In this document: in pieces, positions 8,776-17,702 of the stretch
Numbering within the stretch: the first letter of the stretch is position 1
Layout: each line of letters opens with the position of its first letter
Assembly: GCA_036378675.1 (NCBI GenBank)
Contig: DASUWA010000058.1
Span: forward strand, 1 to 64,000
Direction of reading: 5' to 3'
Source of the DNA: Acidimicrobiales bacterium
Lineage (GTDB): Bacteria; Actinomycetota; Acidimicrobiia; Acidimicrobiales; Palsa-688
DNA length: 64,000 nt
The notes under the pieces: model-generated
Told to the model about the DNA's origin: nothing
Databases searched by the model: none
The model's input: the letters and a program-made list of their open reading frames with translations, nothing else
Position numbers and translations under genes: made by a program

Positions 8776-10593
8776 TCAGCTCGCCGCGCACTCGCCTTCG
8801 CCGACCTCGCCCGAGAACGGGCCGGTCTCGTCGAAGTCGATGTAATAGTCGGGTCGCTCGTCGGGCTCGGGCCACTCGTCGAGGTCCTTGAGCTCGGCGG
8901 CGATGGCCTTCACCCCGCCGGCCCGCTCCATCCATCCGGCGAACGCCTCGCCGGCGCCGCGTTCCTCGGCGAAACGGCCCACCAGCCTCACCGTCGCCTC
9001 GGCCGCAGCCTTGGCGGGGAGGCGCAGGGCGCGCTGGCCGAACTCGACCTCCGTATTGCCGATGCGCCCGCCGAGCAGGAGCTGGTACCCGGGCGCCGGC
9101 CGGCCGTGCGCCCGCCGCTCTGCCCCGTAAAAACCAATATCCGCCACGTGATGCTGCCCGCAGCTGTTCGTGCACCCGGAGATGTTGATTCGCACTCCTC
9201 CGACGTCGGCGAGGCCGGCCTCCTCGAGGGCGCGACCGATGTCGTCGGCGAGGCCCCGGCTCTGGGTCACCGCCAGGTTGCAGGTGTCGGCTCCCGGGCA
9301 GGCCACGACGTCGCGGGCCAGCTCCGCACCCGGCTCGGCCATGCCGATCTCCTCGAGACGGCGGTACAGGTCGGGGAGCTGCTCGGCCGTGAGGTCCCGA
9401 AACGCCAGGTTCTGTCGGTTGGTGGCCCGGACGGTCACACCGAAGTCCCGGACGATCTGGGCCAGCGCGCGGAACTGGTCGGAGGTGATGTCACCCAACC
9501 GGGCGTACGCGATCGCCGAAACGGTGCCCTTGGCGGCACCCACAACCACATTGGTGGACTCCCACCGGGTGTACGGGTCGGCCTTCGAGTCGACCCTCAG
9601 CGTGACCGGAACACCCAGAGGGGTCGGGTCGAGGCCGGTGGCGACACCGGCGGGGGCGTCGCCCAGCTCCTCGACGATGGAGGGGATGCCTCCCGGCCAG
9701 GTCGACGAGGCGAGCAGCAGCTGCCGTTCCCGGAGGACCCGCCGGCGCAGCTCGTCGATGCCGAGCTCGTCGACTACCCACTTCAGGCGGGCGCGCAGCT
9801 TGTTGTACCGGTTCCCGAAGTGATCGAACGTGCGGAGGATCGCCTCGATCGTCGGAAGCAGGTCCTCCCGGGCGGTGAACTCCTCGAGTGCCTGGGCAGG
9901 GTGGGGGTTTGCGCCGAGGCCTCCGGCCATGAACACCCGGAATCCCGGCTCGACCGTTCCGTCGGGACGGGGACGGGAGACCGCCACGACGCCGACGTCG
10001 TTGAACATCGCCTGGCCGCAATCGGTCATGCACCCGGAGAAGTTGATCTTGAACTTGCGGGGAAGCCGCTGCGCGTAGGGGTGGTGCAGGAAGTGCCGGA
10101 AGGTCGCCTCGGCCCACGGGCTGATGTCGAGCACCTCGTACGGGCAGGCGCCGGCGAGGTGGCATCCCATCACGTTCCGCACGGTGTCGCCGCAGGCCTC
10201 GCGCGTGGTCATGCCGACCTCCGCGAACTCGCGCAGCAGCGCCGGCACGTTCTCGAGCTGGACGAAGTGGAACTGGATGTTCTGGCGGGTGGTGATGTGC
10301 CCCCAGCCGCGGCTGTAGCGGTCGGCGACGCTGCCCAGCAGCTCGAGCTGCTCGGCGGTCACGTTCCCGTACGGCATCTTCACCCTGACCATCTGGTTGT
10401 GCCCGCCCTGGCGCTGGCCGTAGATGCCGTTGTTCAATCGGAATACACGAAAGGCATCCTCGTCCACTCTGCCGGCCAGGTGGTCGGCGAGGAGCCGTTC
10501 GAACTTGGCGATGTCCTCCGCCAGCTCCGGATCGATCGGCTTGCGCGTTTGTCCAGTCGTCCCTATTTGGGTCGTCTCCACAAGGCCAGTCAA
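8776..10593 (-). CDS. sir: Ferredoxin-dependent sulfite (nitrite) reductase
   Basis: 605 aa, close to the family norm. Two ferredoxin-like halves alternate with two nitrite/sulfite reductase 4Fe-4S/siroheme domains. The cluster and siroheme ligands are visible as CPGADTC (Cx5C) and SGCTNSCG (Cx3C) in the C-terminal half; the paralogous pseudo-site in the first half is SGCMTDCG. The siroheme-contacting GHITTRQNIQFHF segment is also present. It reduces sulfite to sulfide by six electrons. The position directly before cysH favours sulfite over nitrite, but sequence alone cannot exclude dual use. The start is a TTG at 10593; a GTG four codons later is an alternative. It lies 40 bp downstream of the DAHP synthase gene on the same strand. 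Confidence 0.92.
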   Translation of the reverse strand: MTGLVETTQIGTTGQTRKPIDPELAEDIAKFERLLADHLAGRVDEDAFRVFRLNNGIYGQRQGGHNQMVRVKMPYGNVTAEQLELLGSVADRYSRGWGHITTRQNIQFHFVQLENVPALLREFAEVGMTTREACGDTVRNVMGCHLAGACPYEVLDISPWAEATFRHFLHHPYAQRLPRKFKINFSGCMTDCGQAMFNDVGVVAVSRPRPDGTVEPGFRVFMAGGLGANPHPAQALEEFTAREDLLPTIEAILRTFDHFGNRYNKLRARLKWVVDELGIDELRRRVLRERQLLLASSTWPGGIPSIVEELGDAPAGVATGLDPTPLGVPVTLRVDSKADPYTRWESTNVVVGAAKGTVSAIAYARLGDITSDQFRALAQIVRDFGVTVRATNRQNLAFRDLTAEQLPDLYRRLEEIGMAEPGAELARDVVACPGADTCNLAVTQSRGLADDIGRALEEAGLADVGGVRINISGCTNSCGQHHVADIGFYGAERRAHGRPAPGYQLLLGGRIGNTEVEFGQRALRLPAKAAAEATVRLVGRFAEERGAGEAFAGWMERAGGVKAIAAELKDLDEWPEPDERPDYYIDFDETGPFSGEVGEGECAAS

Positions 10594-10633
10594 CCAAATG
10601 TGACTGTGTTAATCAACTTTTGAGGGTTTTAAT

Positions 10634-11977
10634 TTATCTGCGGAGCAAATCGGCGACCTGGAAGGCCAGGTCGAGGGACTGGCTGCCGTTTAGGCGGGGG
10701 TCGCAAGTGGTCGTGTAGCGCAGCTCGAGCTGGTTCTCGAGGACCTCCTCGGTACCGCCGAGGCACTCGGTGACGTTGTCACCGGTGAGCTCCACGTGTA
10801 CCCCACCCGGCCAAACCCCCTCCTGGCGGCAGACGCCGAAGAACTCCCGGATCTCGGCGAGCACGTGGTCGAAGTGCCTGGTCTTCCTACCGCCGGGGCT
10901 GCTGTATGTATTGCCGTGCATCGGGTCGCACGCCCACACGACCGGATGCCCCGACGCGCCGACCGCCTCGAGCAGCGCGGGCAGGACCGCCTCGACCCGT
11001 CCCGCGCCAATACGGCTGATCAAGGTGAGCCTCCCCGGGACCCGGTCGGGGTCGAGCGCGTCGCACAGCGCCACCACCTCCTCGGGGGTCGCCGTCGGTC
11101 CGATCTTCGCCGCGACCGGATTGGACAGTCCCGACAGGAACTCGACGTGCGCCCCGCCCAGCTGCCGGGTCCTTTCCCCGACCCACACCAGATGCGCGGA
11201 CGTGTCGTACCAGTCGCCGGTGAGGGAGTCCTTGCGGGTCATCGCCTCCTCGAAGCCGAGGATCAGCGCTTCGTGGCTGGTCCAGAACTCGACCTCCTGG
11301 AGGTGCCGCTCGCCGGACATGTTGATCCCGCAGGCCTGCATGAACCGCAGGGCCCGATCGATCTCGCCGGCTAGTTGCTCGTACTGCTGACCCCCGGTGC
11401 TCCGCGCGACGAACTGCTGGTTCCACGTATGCACCTGGGAGAGATCCGCGAACCCGCCCTTGGTGAACGCCCGCAGAAGGTTCAGCGTCGACGCGGCTTG
11501 GTGGTAAGCGGCGAGCATCCGGGTCGGGTCGGGGATGCGGGCCGATTCGGTCGGCGCGTCGTCGTTGACGACGTGACCGCGGAAGCTCGGCAGCTCCCGC
11601 CCGTTGACGATCTCGGTTGCAGAAGTCCTGGGCTTGGCGAACTGGCCGGCGATCCTCCCGAGCTTGACGACAGGAACGCCGGCGCCATAGGTCAGGACCA
11701 CGGCCATCTGGAGGATCACTTTGAGCTTGTCGCGGATGCTGTCGGCGGTGAAGTCGTAAAAAGACTCCGCGCAGTCGCCTGCCTGTAAAAGGAACGCTTC
11801 ACCCGCCGCGACCTCTGCGAGGGCCTGCCTCAGGCTGCGGGCCTCGCCGGCGAACACGAGCGGGGGCATTCCGGCGAGCGTCTTCAACGCCTGATCGAGG
11901 GCGTGCACGTCCGGCCATTCCGGCTGCTGTTCCGCCGGAAAATCCCGCCAGCTCGACGGAGCCCAAGACGTCCTCAT
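10634..11977 (-). CDS. aroG: Class II 3-deoxy-7-phosphoheptulonate (DAHP) synthase
   Basis: 447 aa, matching plant-type (class II) DAHP synthases. Recognisable motifs include QAGDCAESF, VVKLGRIAGQFAKPRTS, the HEALILGFEEAM region, VSKIGPTATPEE-like VAAKIGPTATPEE and WACDPMHGNT, which together supply the metal and PEP/E4P binding residues. The enzyme condenses phosphoenolpyruvate and erythrose 4-phosphate, the entry step of the shikimate pathway. It is divergent from nadD with 71 bp between starts, which must contain both promoters. The following sulfite reductase gene may be co-transcribed, although the pathways are unrelated. Confidence 0.96.
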   Translation of the reverse strand: MRTSWAPSSWRDFPAEQQPEWPDVHALDQALKTLAGMPPLVFAGEARSLRQALAEVAAGEAFLLQAGDCAESFYDFTADSIRDKLKVILQMAVVLTYGAGVPVVKLGRIAGQFAKPRTSATEIVNGRELPSFRGHVVNDDAPTESARIPDPTRMLAAYHQAASTLNLLRAFTKGGFADLSQVHTWNQQFVARSTGGQQYEQLAGEIDRALRFMQACGINMSGERHLQEVEFWTSHEALILGFEEAMTRKDSLTGDWYDTSAHLVWVGERTRQLGGAHVEFLSGLSNPVAAKIGPTATPEEVVALCDALDPDRVPGRLTLISRIGAGRVEAVLPALLEAVGASGHPVVWACDPMHGNTYSSPGGRKTRHFDHVLAEIREFFGVCRQEGVWPGGVHVELTGDNVTECLGGTEEVLENQLELRYTTTCDPRLNGSQSLDLAFQVADLLRR

Positions 11978-12048
11978 GACTCACCAGCGTGGCGGATGAG
12001 GAGCCTCATAGCAAAGCAGATCCCCGGATCTCCTAACGTCGGGCGGTC

Positions 12049-12645
12049 ATGCGCGAGCGGATCGGCATCTTCGGAGGCACGTTCGATCCCATCCACGTCG
12101 GTCACCTCGTCGCAGCGATAAACGCGAAGCACGCCGTCGACCTCGACCGGGTGGTGCTAATGGTCGCAAACGTCCCGTGGCAGAAGGCCGGGACCCGGGT
12201 GGTCAGCAGCGCCGCCGATCGGCTGGCGATCGTCGAAGCCGCGGTGGGCGACGTGCCCGGCCTGGAGGCCGGCAGCATGGAGATCGAACGCGGGGGCACG
12301 TCGTACACGGCCGACACCCTGGCCGCGATGCGGGACGCGTCGCCGAGAGACGAGTTGTTCCTGATCGTCGGATGGGATGTCGCCGGCGAGCTGCGTTCCT
12401 GGGAGCGCCAGGAGGAGATCAAGGCGCTGTCCACTCTCGTGGTGGTCAACCGGCCCGGGGCGGGCCGCCCGGCCGAGCTCGAAAAGGAAGGTTGGCGGGT
12501 GGTCGAAGTCACCGTCCCCAACCTCGAGATCTCGAGCACCGACCTGCGCGCCAGGGCCGCCGACGGCAGGCCCCTCGACTATTTGATACCTGAGGCTGCA
12601 GTCCACTGCATCCGGCAGCGGCGTATGTACGCTGTGGGTGGATGA
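12049..12645 (+). CDS. nadD: Nicotinate-nucleotide adenylyltransferase
   Basis: 198 aa. The nucleotidyltransferase signature GGTFDPIHVGH is at residues 9-19 and the C-terminal ISSTDLRARAADG (ISSTxxR) motif follows. It adenylates nicotinate mononucleotide to deamido-NAD+ in NAD biosynthesis. The order nadD, small membrane protein, rsfS matches the common bacterial nadD-rsfS pairing. The stop overlaps the next ATG (ATGA), giving translational coupling. Confidence 0.97.
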   Translation: MRERIGIFGGTFDPIHVGHLVAAINAKHAVDLDRVVLMVANVPWQKAGTRVVSSAADRLAIVEAAVGDVPGLEAGSMEIERGGTSYTADTLAAMRDASPRDELFLIVGWDVAGELRSWERQEEIKALSTLVVVNRPGAGRPAELEKEGWRVVEVTVPNLEISSTDLRARAADGRPLDYLIPEAAVHCIRQRRMYAVGG

Positions 12646-12875
12646 CAACGGTCGACTCGCCGAGCACCGCGCCCCCAGCGGACGCGGTGGGGGTGTCGGT
12701 AGAGATACCCACTGGCGAGGTCTTGATCGGGGACCGGCTCCGCCGGCTCGAGCAGCGACGCAAGCTGGTTCGCGAAGAGGTCCTGGCCGTTCTCGTCCTG
12801 TTCGTCGCCTTGGCCGCGACCGTCGCGGTGCTGGCGATGCAATGGTTGGGTTCATCTTCAGGAGGTTTGACTTGA
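12642..12875 (+). CDS. Small single-pass membrane protein between nadD and rsfS
   Basis: 77 aa. The ATG overlaps the nadD stop by 4 bp and the gene ends 25 bp before rsfS. The N-terminal 35 residues are polar and include a basic, coiled-coil-like stretch (RLRRLEQRRKLVREEV). Residues about 48-68 form one hydrophobic helix (LAVLVLFVALAATVAVLAM), and the tail is short and Ser/Gly-rich. No domain is recognised. Position alone suggests it is expressed with the NAD/ribosome-silencing genes. In related actinobacteria a LytR-type gene often occupies this slot, and this protein shows no trace of that. Confidence 0.75.
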   Translation: MTTVDSPSTAPPADAVGVSVEIPTGEVLIGDRLRRLEQRRKLVREEVLAVLVLFVALAATVAVLAMQWLGSSSGGLT

Positions 12876-12900
12876 CTCACTCGGCGGGCGTTCTGCAGTG

Positions 12901-13305
12901 ATGGCGGTAGAAAACCGGGCGACGTTGGATGAAGTCCGAGAAGCGACTGCGGTCGCGGCCCGGGCAGCCTGGTCGAAGGGCGGTGCCGGCACGATCATCT
13001 TGTCGGTAGGGAAGGTTCTCGCCATCACCGACGCATTCGTTATCACCAGTGGGTCGAATCCGCGAATGGTGCGCACGATTGCCGAAGAGGTTGAGAAGAA
13101 GGTGAAGCTCGCGTCGTCCAGGTCGCCGCTCGCGATCGAAGGGCTCGACGATGCGCGTTGGGTACTCATGGACTATGGCGACTTCGTCGTGCACGTGTTC
13201 ATCGATGAGGCTCGAGAGTTCTACCAGTTCGACCGTTTGTGGGGCGACGCCGGGCGATGGGATTGGGATCCAGGAGATTCCGGCGCACTCGCGTCGGGAG
13301 AGTGA
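12901..13305 (+). CDS. rsfS: Ribosomal silencing factor RsfS (Iojap)
   Basis: 134 aa from the ATG at 12901; a GTG immediately before could add one residue. The protein has the Iojap fold, with ITDAFVITSGSNPRMVRTIAEEV and DYGDFVVHVFIDEAREFYQFDRLWGDA, both family hallmarks. Known role: it binds ribosomal protein L14 (uL14) on the 50S subunit and blocks subunit joining under nutrient limitation. It is the third gene of the nadD transcript. Confidence 0.96.
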   Translation: MAVENRATLDEVREATAVAARAAWSKGGAGTIILSVGKVLAITDAFVITSGSNPRMVRTIAEEVEKKVKLASSRSPLAIEGLDDARWVLMDYGDFVVHVFIDEAREFYQFDRLWGDAGRWDWDPGDSGALASGE

Positions 13306-13320
13306 AGCGGTAGCTAGCTC

Positions 13321-14094
13321 TTAAGCGCCGGTTGGTGGTTGCCACCAACCGTTGTCGGAGGTGGCGCTGTTTGTTGGAGGAACCGGGCCCCCCGTGGGCG
13401 GTAGCGGCGCGGGCGCCGGTGCGCTCGGTCCCTGTTGACCCGACCAGTCGCTGCACCAGCCGTAAGGATCGTATGGTCCGGTGCCCACGTGCCAGGAGTT
13501 CCAAGCCTCGTTCTCGTAGGCCGCGGGGCAAGGATCGGCGATCACGATCTCCGCGCTGTCGGGACACACGCCATCGCGGTGATAACAGGTCATCGCCTGA
13601 TGGCCCATCGCGTTCCCGGGGCAAACCAACGAGAACTCTGGGTTCGCGTGTTGCGCCAGGTATTGCAGCGCAGCCTGGCAGCCGAACCCGTTCTGAGTCG
13701 ACTGTTGGTAGACCTGGCCGACCGTCGACGAGCCGGACATCGAACCGCCGGCGTCATAGGCGGATGTCGCGGGCGGGTTGGTCGCTGGAGAAGCTGGCGA
13801 CTGCTTCGCGGACGGCACTCCTGCCGCAACGACAGTCGGTTGGGGCGTCGGTTCAGCGGAGGCAGCGGTGCTCACCGGCTCCGAGCCCACAGCGGATAAC
13901 GCGGCCGCGCGGTCCTGCTTGGCGACGTTGCCAGTCGACGCCGCTTGGAGGCCGTCGACCGATGATGCGGCGACACCTGCATGGGATGCCGAAGCGAGGG
14001 ACCGAACAGTCAAGTCCCCGGCTTGCGCGGCGAGCGCTCCGGCCCACACCACGCCGCCGATTGCCGCGACCGCGACCTTGTGTCTCAACGCCAT
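13321..14094 (-). CDS. Secreted protein of unknown function with six conserved-looking cysteines
   Basis: 257 aa. A signal peptide (about 1-26, ending AAQAG) precedes a long Ala/Ser/Thr/Pro-rich region to about residue 130. A compact Cys-containing domain follows (about 135-215), including FGCQAAL, LVCPGNAMGHQAMTCYH, GVCPDSAE, IADPCPAAYENEAWNSWH and GWCSDW, then a Pro-rich tail. Six cysteines suggest three disulfides outside the cell. I do not recognise the domain as an enzyme. The His/Asn/Trp-rich core could be a binding module. It is convergent with rsfS, separated by 15 bp, and marks the edge of the accessory island. Confidence 0.75.
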   Translation of the reverse strand: MALRHKVAVAAIGGVVWAGALAAQAGDLTVRSLASASHAGVAASSVDGLQAASTGNVAKQDRAAALSAVGSEPVSTAASAEPTPQPTVVAAGVPSAKQSPASPATNPPATSAYDAGGSMSGSSTVGQVYQQSTQNGFGCQAALQYLAQHANPEFSLVCPGNAMGHQAMTCYHRDGVCPDSAEIVIADPCPAAYENEAWNSWHVGTGPYDPYGWCSDWSGQQGPSAPAPAPLPPTGGPVPPTNSATSDNGWWQPPTGA

Positions 14095-14584
14095 CGCTTC
14101 CCCCAGCTTGCTGGCGAACCTGTTTTAGCCGATTAGGCCGGCTTTCCGAAAATTCGGCCCAGTAGTTCCTTTTGACGCGTGTTACACACCCGACGGCGCT
14201 GAGATTCGCCGCCGGGTGCGCGAATCTGGTTGACCCCTTCCCCGTGCAGGTGGCTCAGGTTTGTCCAGGTTTGCTGCGAAAAGCCACGCGTAGTTTAGAG
14301 ACGAAGCGACTCACCAAATCAAGACCAATTGTCGATATTTGCTCCATTTGACCTCGGCCATGCCTCCGCCTCGGGCACTGGAAATTCGCCAAACCAGAGC
14401 GTGAGGTTCGTCTCCTCTTTGATACATGCCTTTTTGGCACATGCCGGGCGGTTGGGAGCTCCCACACTTCCAGCCCAACGCTGCTGTCTCGGCCGGACAC
14501 TCTGTGTGTTTATCCTCTCACTACCGGCGCACACTTGACCTTATTGAGCGTGGCAGCGGAGGGGCGTTTTGCAACATATCGGTA

Positions 14585-14613
14585 TTGCAATGATGGTTTA
14601 TCCGATTTATGCT
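14585..14613 (+). promoter_or_regulatory. Candidate sigma-70-type promoter for the lanthipeptide operon
   Basis: TTGCAA (14585-14590) and TATGCT (14608-14613) are separated by exactly 17 bp, in the least GC-rich part of the leader and about 150 bp upstream of the LanKC start. This is a match by eye only, with no transcript data. Confidence 0.35.
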
Positions 14614-14677
14614 CTTTGCCATCTACCGGCGTCAACCGCTCGGCGCGGGAAGTTAGGTCGTGATGGTGAGGGAGGTC

Positions 14678-14726
14678 CTACAACACTGAGCCGGTAGCTC
14701 CAAGTACTACAACATTGCACCAGTAG
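14678..14726 (+). promoter_or_regulatory. Pair of direct-repeat dyads upstream of LanKC
   Basis: Two 20-bp sites, 14678-14697 and 14707-14726, agree at 16 positions. Each begins CTACAACA, ends GTAG, and so has the dyad form CTAC-N12-GTAG. They are 29 bp apart start to start and lie 38-86 bp before the LanKC start codon. Paired sites at this location are what a dimeric regulator would use; in Streptomyces the LuxR-type RamR binds repeated sites before ramC. No regulator gene is in this cluster, so the binding protein is unknown. Confidence 0.5.
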
Positions 14727-14763
14727 GCGGACAAGTCGCAGGGCACGGCGGCGACTCCAAGAG

Positions 14764-17484
14764 GTGTCGATCGTAGGTGACGATCCGCCTTCGGTGGAGC
14801 TGGGGAGAAGCAATGCACGTTGGCTCAGAGGGCTGCTCGCCGACTGTCGGTGGCCGTCCCGGTACCTGCGTAACGGCGGTGTGGGAGTAGTGGATCGCGG
14901 TTACGAGCACTACTGCCTCGTCGATCCGACGTTCTATGACTCTCCCTACCTGCGAAGACCAAACGATCCGGACCTCCGCGCTGCGCAGCGACCCGTTCCG
15001 TCAGGATGGCTGAGAGAAGAGCTGGGTGACTGGCTCGCCTATTCCCCGGACCCTGTTGAGCTGCCGTTGCAGGGCTGGAAGGTCCATGTCTCGGCGTGTC
15101 TCGACAATGCCGAGGACATAGGCGAGGCCGTATTCGACTACTGCGTCGCCAGGAAGTTGACGTTCAAGTTTGTCCGGAGCGTTCAGCTGCTCTTGTTGCG
15201 CAACGGCAAATACGCCGACCGAGCCTCGAGCGGAAAGTTCGCCGCGATATACGCGCGCGATGAATCCGAGCTGCAGAGCATCCTCGAAGGACTAGGCGAA
15301 AAGCTCGGTGGGCAACCGGGTCCTTACATACTGAGCGATCTCAGATGGGGGGACGGCCCGCTGTACGTCCGCTACGGCGGATTCGCCGAGCGATATTGCG
15401 TCGGAGAGTCGGGAGAGCAGGTACTCGCGATCGAGGATCCCACCGGTCGCCTGGTTCCGGATAAGCGCGGACCCCGATTCGAGCCTCCGTCTTGGCTCGA
15501 TCTGCCGTATTTCCTGGGTCCTCATCTTGCCGCCCGCAACGCCGTCACCGTCGACGAAATGCCGTACCAGATAGAAGAAGCGCTTCATTTCTCCAACGGA
15601 GGCGGGCTTTATGCAGGCGTCGATCGGCGCACCAACCGCCCAGTGGTGCTGAAGGAAGCTCGCCCTCACGCTGGCATCGCGTTGGACCGATCCGACGCAG
15701 TGACCCGGCTGGCCAGAGAGCACGACACCCTCCAAAGGCTGGCCGGGAATGGAATCGTGCCGGAGGTCCTCGACGGTTTCTCTCTTGGGGACCATCGGTT
15801 CCTCGTGTTGGAGAAAGTTGATGGCGAGCCTTTGCACTCAGCGTTCGTATCTCGCTACCCGTTGATTGCCTGGGCGCCGACCGACGAAGAGATCGCGTCC
15901 TATACGGCTTGGGCGCTCGATATCTACGAAAGAGTCGAAACCGCTGTCGACCTCGTCCACGATCGAGGGATCGTCATCGGGGACCTCCATCCAAACAACG
16001 TTTTGGTGACGCCGGACGGTGGCGTGGTGCTGCTCGACTTTGAAGCTTCGAGTCCTGTTTCCGACTGGGATCGTCAGACGATGGCTGATCCAGGGTTCAT
16101 GTCTCCGCCTGATCGATCCGGATTCGACGTCGATCGCTATGCCCTCGGATGTCTTGCCCTGTATTTGTTTCTTCCGTTGCCGACTCTCATGCGGTTGGCG
16201 CCGGCCAAAGTGGGCCAATTCAAAAGAGTGATTGCCGACGCGTTCCCCGTCCCGAAGAAGTTCCTGACGAAGGCGGTCGCGACGATCGCACCTGGCCGCC
16301 GACCCAGAGCTCCTTCTTGCTGGTCCGTTGACCCGAGCTGCGACGGCTGGTTGTCATCCCGAGCATCCGCCGCTCGGGCGATAATCGCCAGCGCCACCCC
16401 CGAACGCGACGATCGTCTGTTTCCGGGCGACGTGAAGCAGTTTGCCGAAGGTGGGCTCAACATCGCCCACGGGGCCTCCGGAGTGCTCTACGCGTTAGCC
16501 GTTACCGGGGCGGAGCGTCGTGAGGAACACGAGCAGTGGCTTTTGCGACATGCACTGTCCCCATCGACTGGCACGCGGTACGGTTTCTACGACGGTCTGA
16601 TCGGCGTTGCCTTCGTCCTCGATCGTCTGGGGCGGCGCGAGGAAGCGTTGAAAGTTTTGGAGCTTTCCATGCTCGACCTGCGCGGGAAATGGGCCCAGTT
16701 GGGAATAGATCTCTATGGTGGACTCGCCGGCATCGGGTTGGCCCTGATGCACTTTTCGACGGCGATAGAGGACAGCTCCTTGTGGGGTGAGGTGCTGTCC
16801 ATAGCCGACACCTTGTCAGGGCGGCTTGGGTCGGAGACGGCTGTTCCGGAGATCAGTGGCGGTGAGTCGGGTTTCGCAGGTCTCTTGAGGGGATCATCAG
16901 GCCCGGCGTTGTTTTACTTGAGGCTGTTCGAGCGAACAGGTGAGGCGGCCTTCCTAGACCTTGCTCGGACCGCGATCGGTCAAGACCTGCGTCGCTGCAT
17001 CATCCGGGATGACGGTGCCATGAATGTCGACGAGGGTTGGCGCTCGATGCCTTACCTGGGGGAGGGCAGCGTTGGGATCGGCATGGTCCTTGACGACTAT
17101 CTCATCCACCGCCAGGAGGAACAGTTTGTCGACGCCGCCGTCCGTATCCGGGGAGCCGCGGAGTCGCAGTTCTACATCGAGCCGGGCCTTTTCTACGGTC
17201 GGGCGGGAATGATCCTGTATTTGGCCCGCAAGCAAGCACCCGGCCAGGGCGGCGACGATCCCGTTGTGGCGGGGCAGATCCGACGGCTCGCGTGGCACGC
17301 GCTCTCCTACAAGGGCCATCTGGCGTTCCCAGGTGAGCAACTTCTCCGACTCTCGATGGATTTGGGGAGTGGCACAGCTGGAGTGCTGCTGTCCCTCGGC
17401 GCCGCGCTGCACGACAAAGCGGTGTCGCTCCCATTCCTCGAGAGTCGCTGCAACCCCGGCATTAGGCCACCAAGATCGGAATGA
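14764..17484 (+). CDS. lanKC: Class III lanthipeptide synthetase LanKC (RamC-like)
   Basis: 906 aa, the usual class III length. The order is N-terminal phospho-Ser/Thr lyase region (about 35-260, with EHYCLVDPTFYD at its start), a Ser/Thr kinase-like domain (about 270-540) and a LanC-like cyclase (about 560-895). The kinase shows VVLKEARP with Lys297, GDLHPNN at 406-412 and DFE at 425-427, the class III variant of DFG. The cyclase has GxxG-type helices (GESGFAGLLRG, GEGSVGIG, FYGRAGMILYLAR) but none of the zinc-ligand CHG signature of classes I, II and IV, as expected for class III. It should phosphorylate precursor Ser/Thr, eliminate phosphate and form lanthionine or labionin rings. The GTG at 14764 gives the expected N-terminus. 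The precursor gene starts 21 bp after its stop. Confidence 0.93.
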   Translation: MSIVGDDPPSVELGRSNARWLRGLLADCRWPSRYLRNGGVGVVDRGYEHYCLVDPTFYDSPYLRRPNDPDLRAAQRPVPSGWLREELGDWLAYSPDPVELPLQGWKVHVSACLDNAEDIGEAVFDYCVARKLTFKFVRSVQLLLLRNGKYADRASSGKFAAIYARDESELQSILEGLGEKLGGQPGPYILSDLRWGDGPLYVRYGGFAERYCVGESGEQVLAIEDPTGRLVPDKRGPRFEPPSWLDLPYFLGPHLAARNAVTVDEMPYQIEEALHFSNGGGLYAGVDRRTNRPVVLKEARPHAGIALDRSDAVTRLAREHDTLQRLAGNGIVPEVLDGFSLGDHRFLVLEKVDGEPLHSAFVSRYPLIAWAPTDEEIASYTAWALDIYERVETAVDLVHDRGIVIGDLHPNNVLVTPDGGVVLLDFEASSPVSDWDRQTMADPGFMSPPDRSGFDVDRYALGCLALYLFLPLPTLMRLAPAKVGQFKRVIADAFPVPKKFLTKAVATIAPGRRPRAPSCWSVDPSCDGWLSSRASAARAIIASATPERDDRLFPGDVKQFAEGGLNIAHGASGVLYALAVTGAERREEHEQWLLRHALSPSTGTRYGFYDGLIGVAFVLDRLGRREEALKVLELSMLDLRGKWAQLGIDLYGGLAGIGLALMHFSTAIEDSSLWGEVLSIADTLSGRLGSETAVPEISGGESGFAGLLRGSSGPALFYLRLFERTGEAAFLDLARTAIGQDLRRCIIRDDGAMNVDEGWRSMPYLGEGSVGIGMVLDDYLIHRQEEQFVDAAVRIRGAAESQFYIEPGLFYGRAGMILYLARKQAPGQGGDDPVVAGQIRRLAWHALSYKGHLAFPGEQLLRLSMDLGSGTAGVLLSLGAALHDKAVSLPFLESRCNPGIRPPRSE

Positions 17485-17505
17485 GCAAGGAAAGGAGGTG
17501 AACGG

Positions 17506-17649
17506 ATGTCGGTTCTCGACCTTCAGAGCATGAAGCAGAAGGCGCCGGCCAGCGGAGCAGGAGCTCGGAACAGCGGTGCGAGCAAGGGCTGCTTCCTGGG
17601 CGGTTCCGCTGGAGAAGGGCCAAGCACGTTGAGCCTTCTTCTCTGCTAG
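17506..17649 (+). CDS. lanA: SapB/RamS-like class III lanthipeptide precursor (47 aa)
   Basis: A 47-codon gene, short enough to be missed by standard gene calling. It has a near-ideal Shine-Dalgarno AAAGGAGGTG at 17491-17500, five bases before the ATG. The leader contains VLDLQSM at residues 3-9, the LxLQ recognition motif of class III leaders and very close to the Streptomyces RamS leader as I remember it. The C-terminal half holds two labionin-type motifs: S23-G-A-S26-K-G-C29 and S40-T-L-S43-L-L-L-C47. The second ends the peptide and shares SLLLC with the first ring of SapB. The two cysteines are the only ones present. Position between LanKC and two ABC exporters is exactly that of ramS. 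The mature product is predicted to be a two-ring, amphiphilic secreted peptide; a leader cleavage site is not obvious. Confidence 0.92.
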   Translation: MSVLDLQSMKQKAPASGAGARNSGASKGCFLGGSAGEGPSTLSLLLC

Positions 17650-17663
17650 TAGCGAATTGACCA

Positions 17664-17702
17664 GCTGGGACAGCCGCTACTTGGGGCCGCGGCTGTCCCA
17701 GC
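17664..17702 (+). terminator. Perfect 14-bp inverted repeat between precursor and exporter genes
   Basis: GCTGGGACAGCCGC (17664-17677) is matched exactly by GCGGCTGTCCCAGC (17689-17702), leaving an 11-nt loop. It begins 15 bp after the precursor stop. There is no T-run. A strong hairpin at this point would act as a partial terminator or 3'-end stabiliser, letting the small precursor mRNA exceed that for the exporters. Confidence 0.75.

Larger units (their letters stand above)
14095..14763. other. 669-bp non-coding leader of the lanthipeptide cluster
   Basis: No credible gene is visible on either strand; short open frames on the minus strand (14255-14534) lack ribosome-binding sites and family resemblance. 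Base composition is visibly less GC-rich than the neighbours. The region separates the divergent secreted-protein gene from the LanKC gene and holds the candidate promoter and paired dyads listed separately. The word CTACCGGCG occurs twice, at 14521-14529 and 14623-14631. Confidence 0.7.

Noticed and set aside
14255-14534. Minus-strand frames in the LanKC leader as a regulator gene
   Set aside because: No helix-turn-helix or ribosome-binding site; the two overlapping frames conflict, so a RamR-like regulator is not supported.
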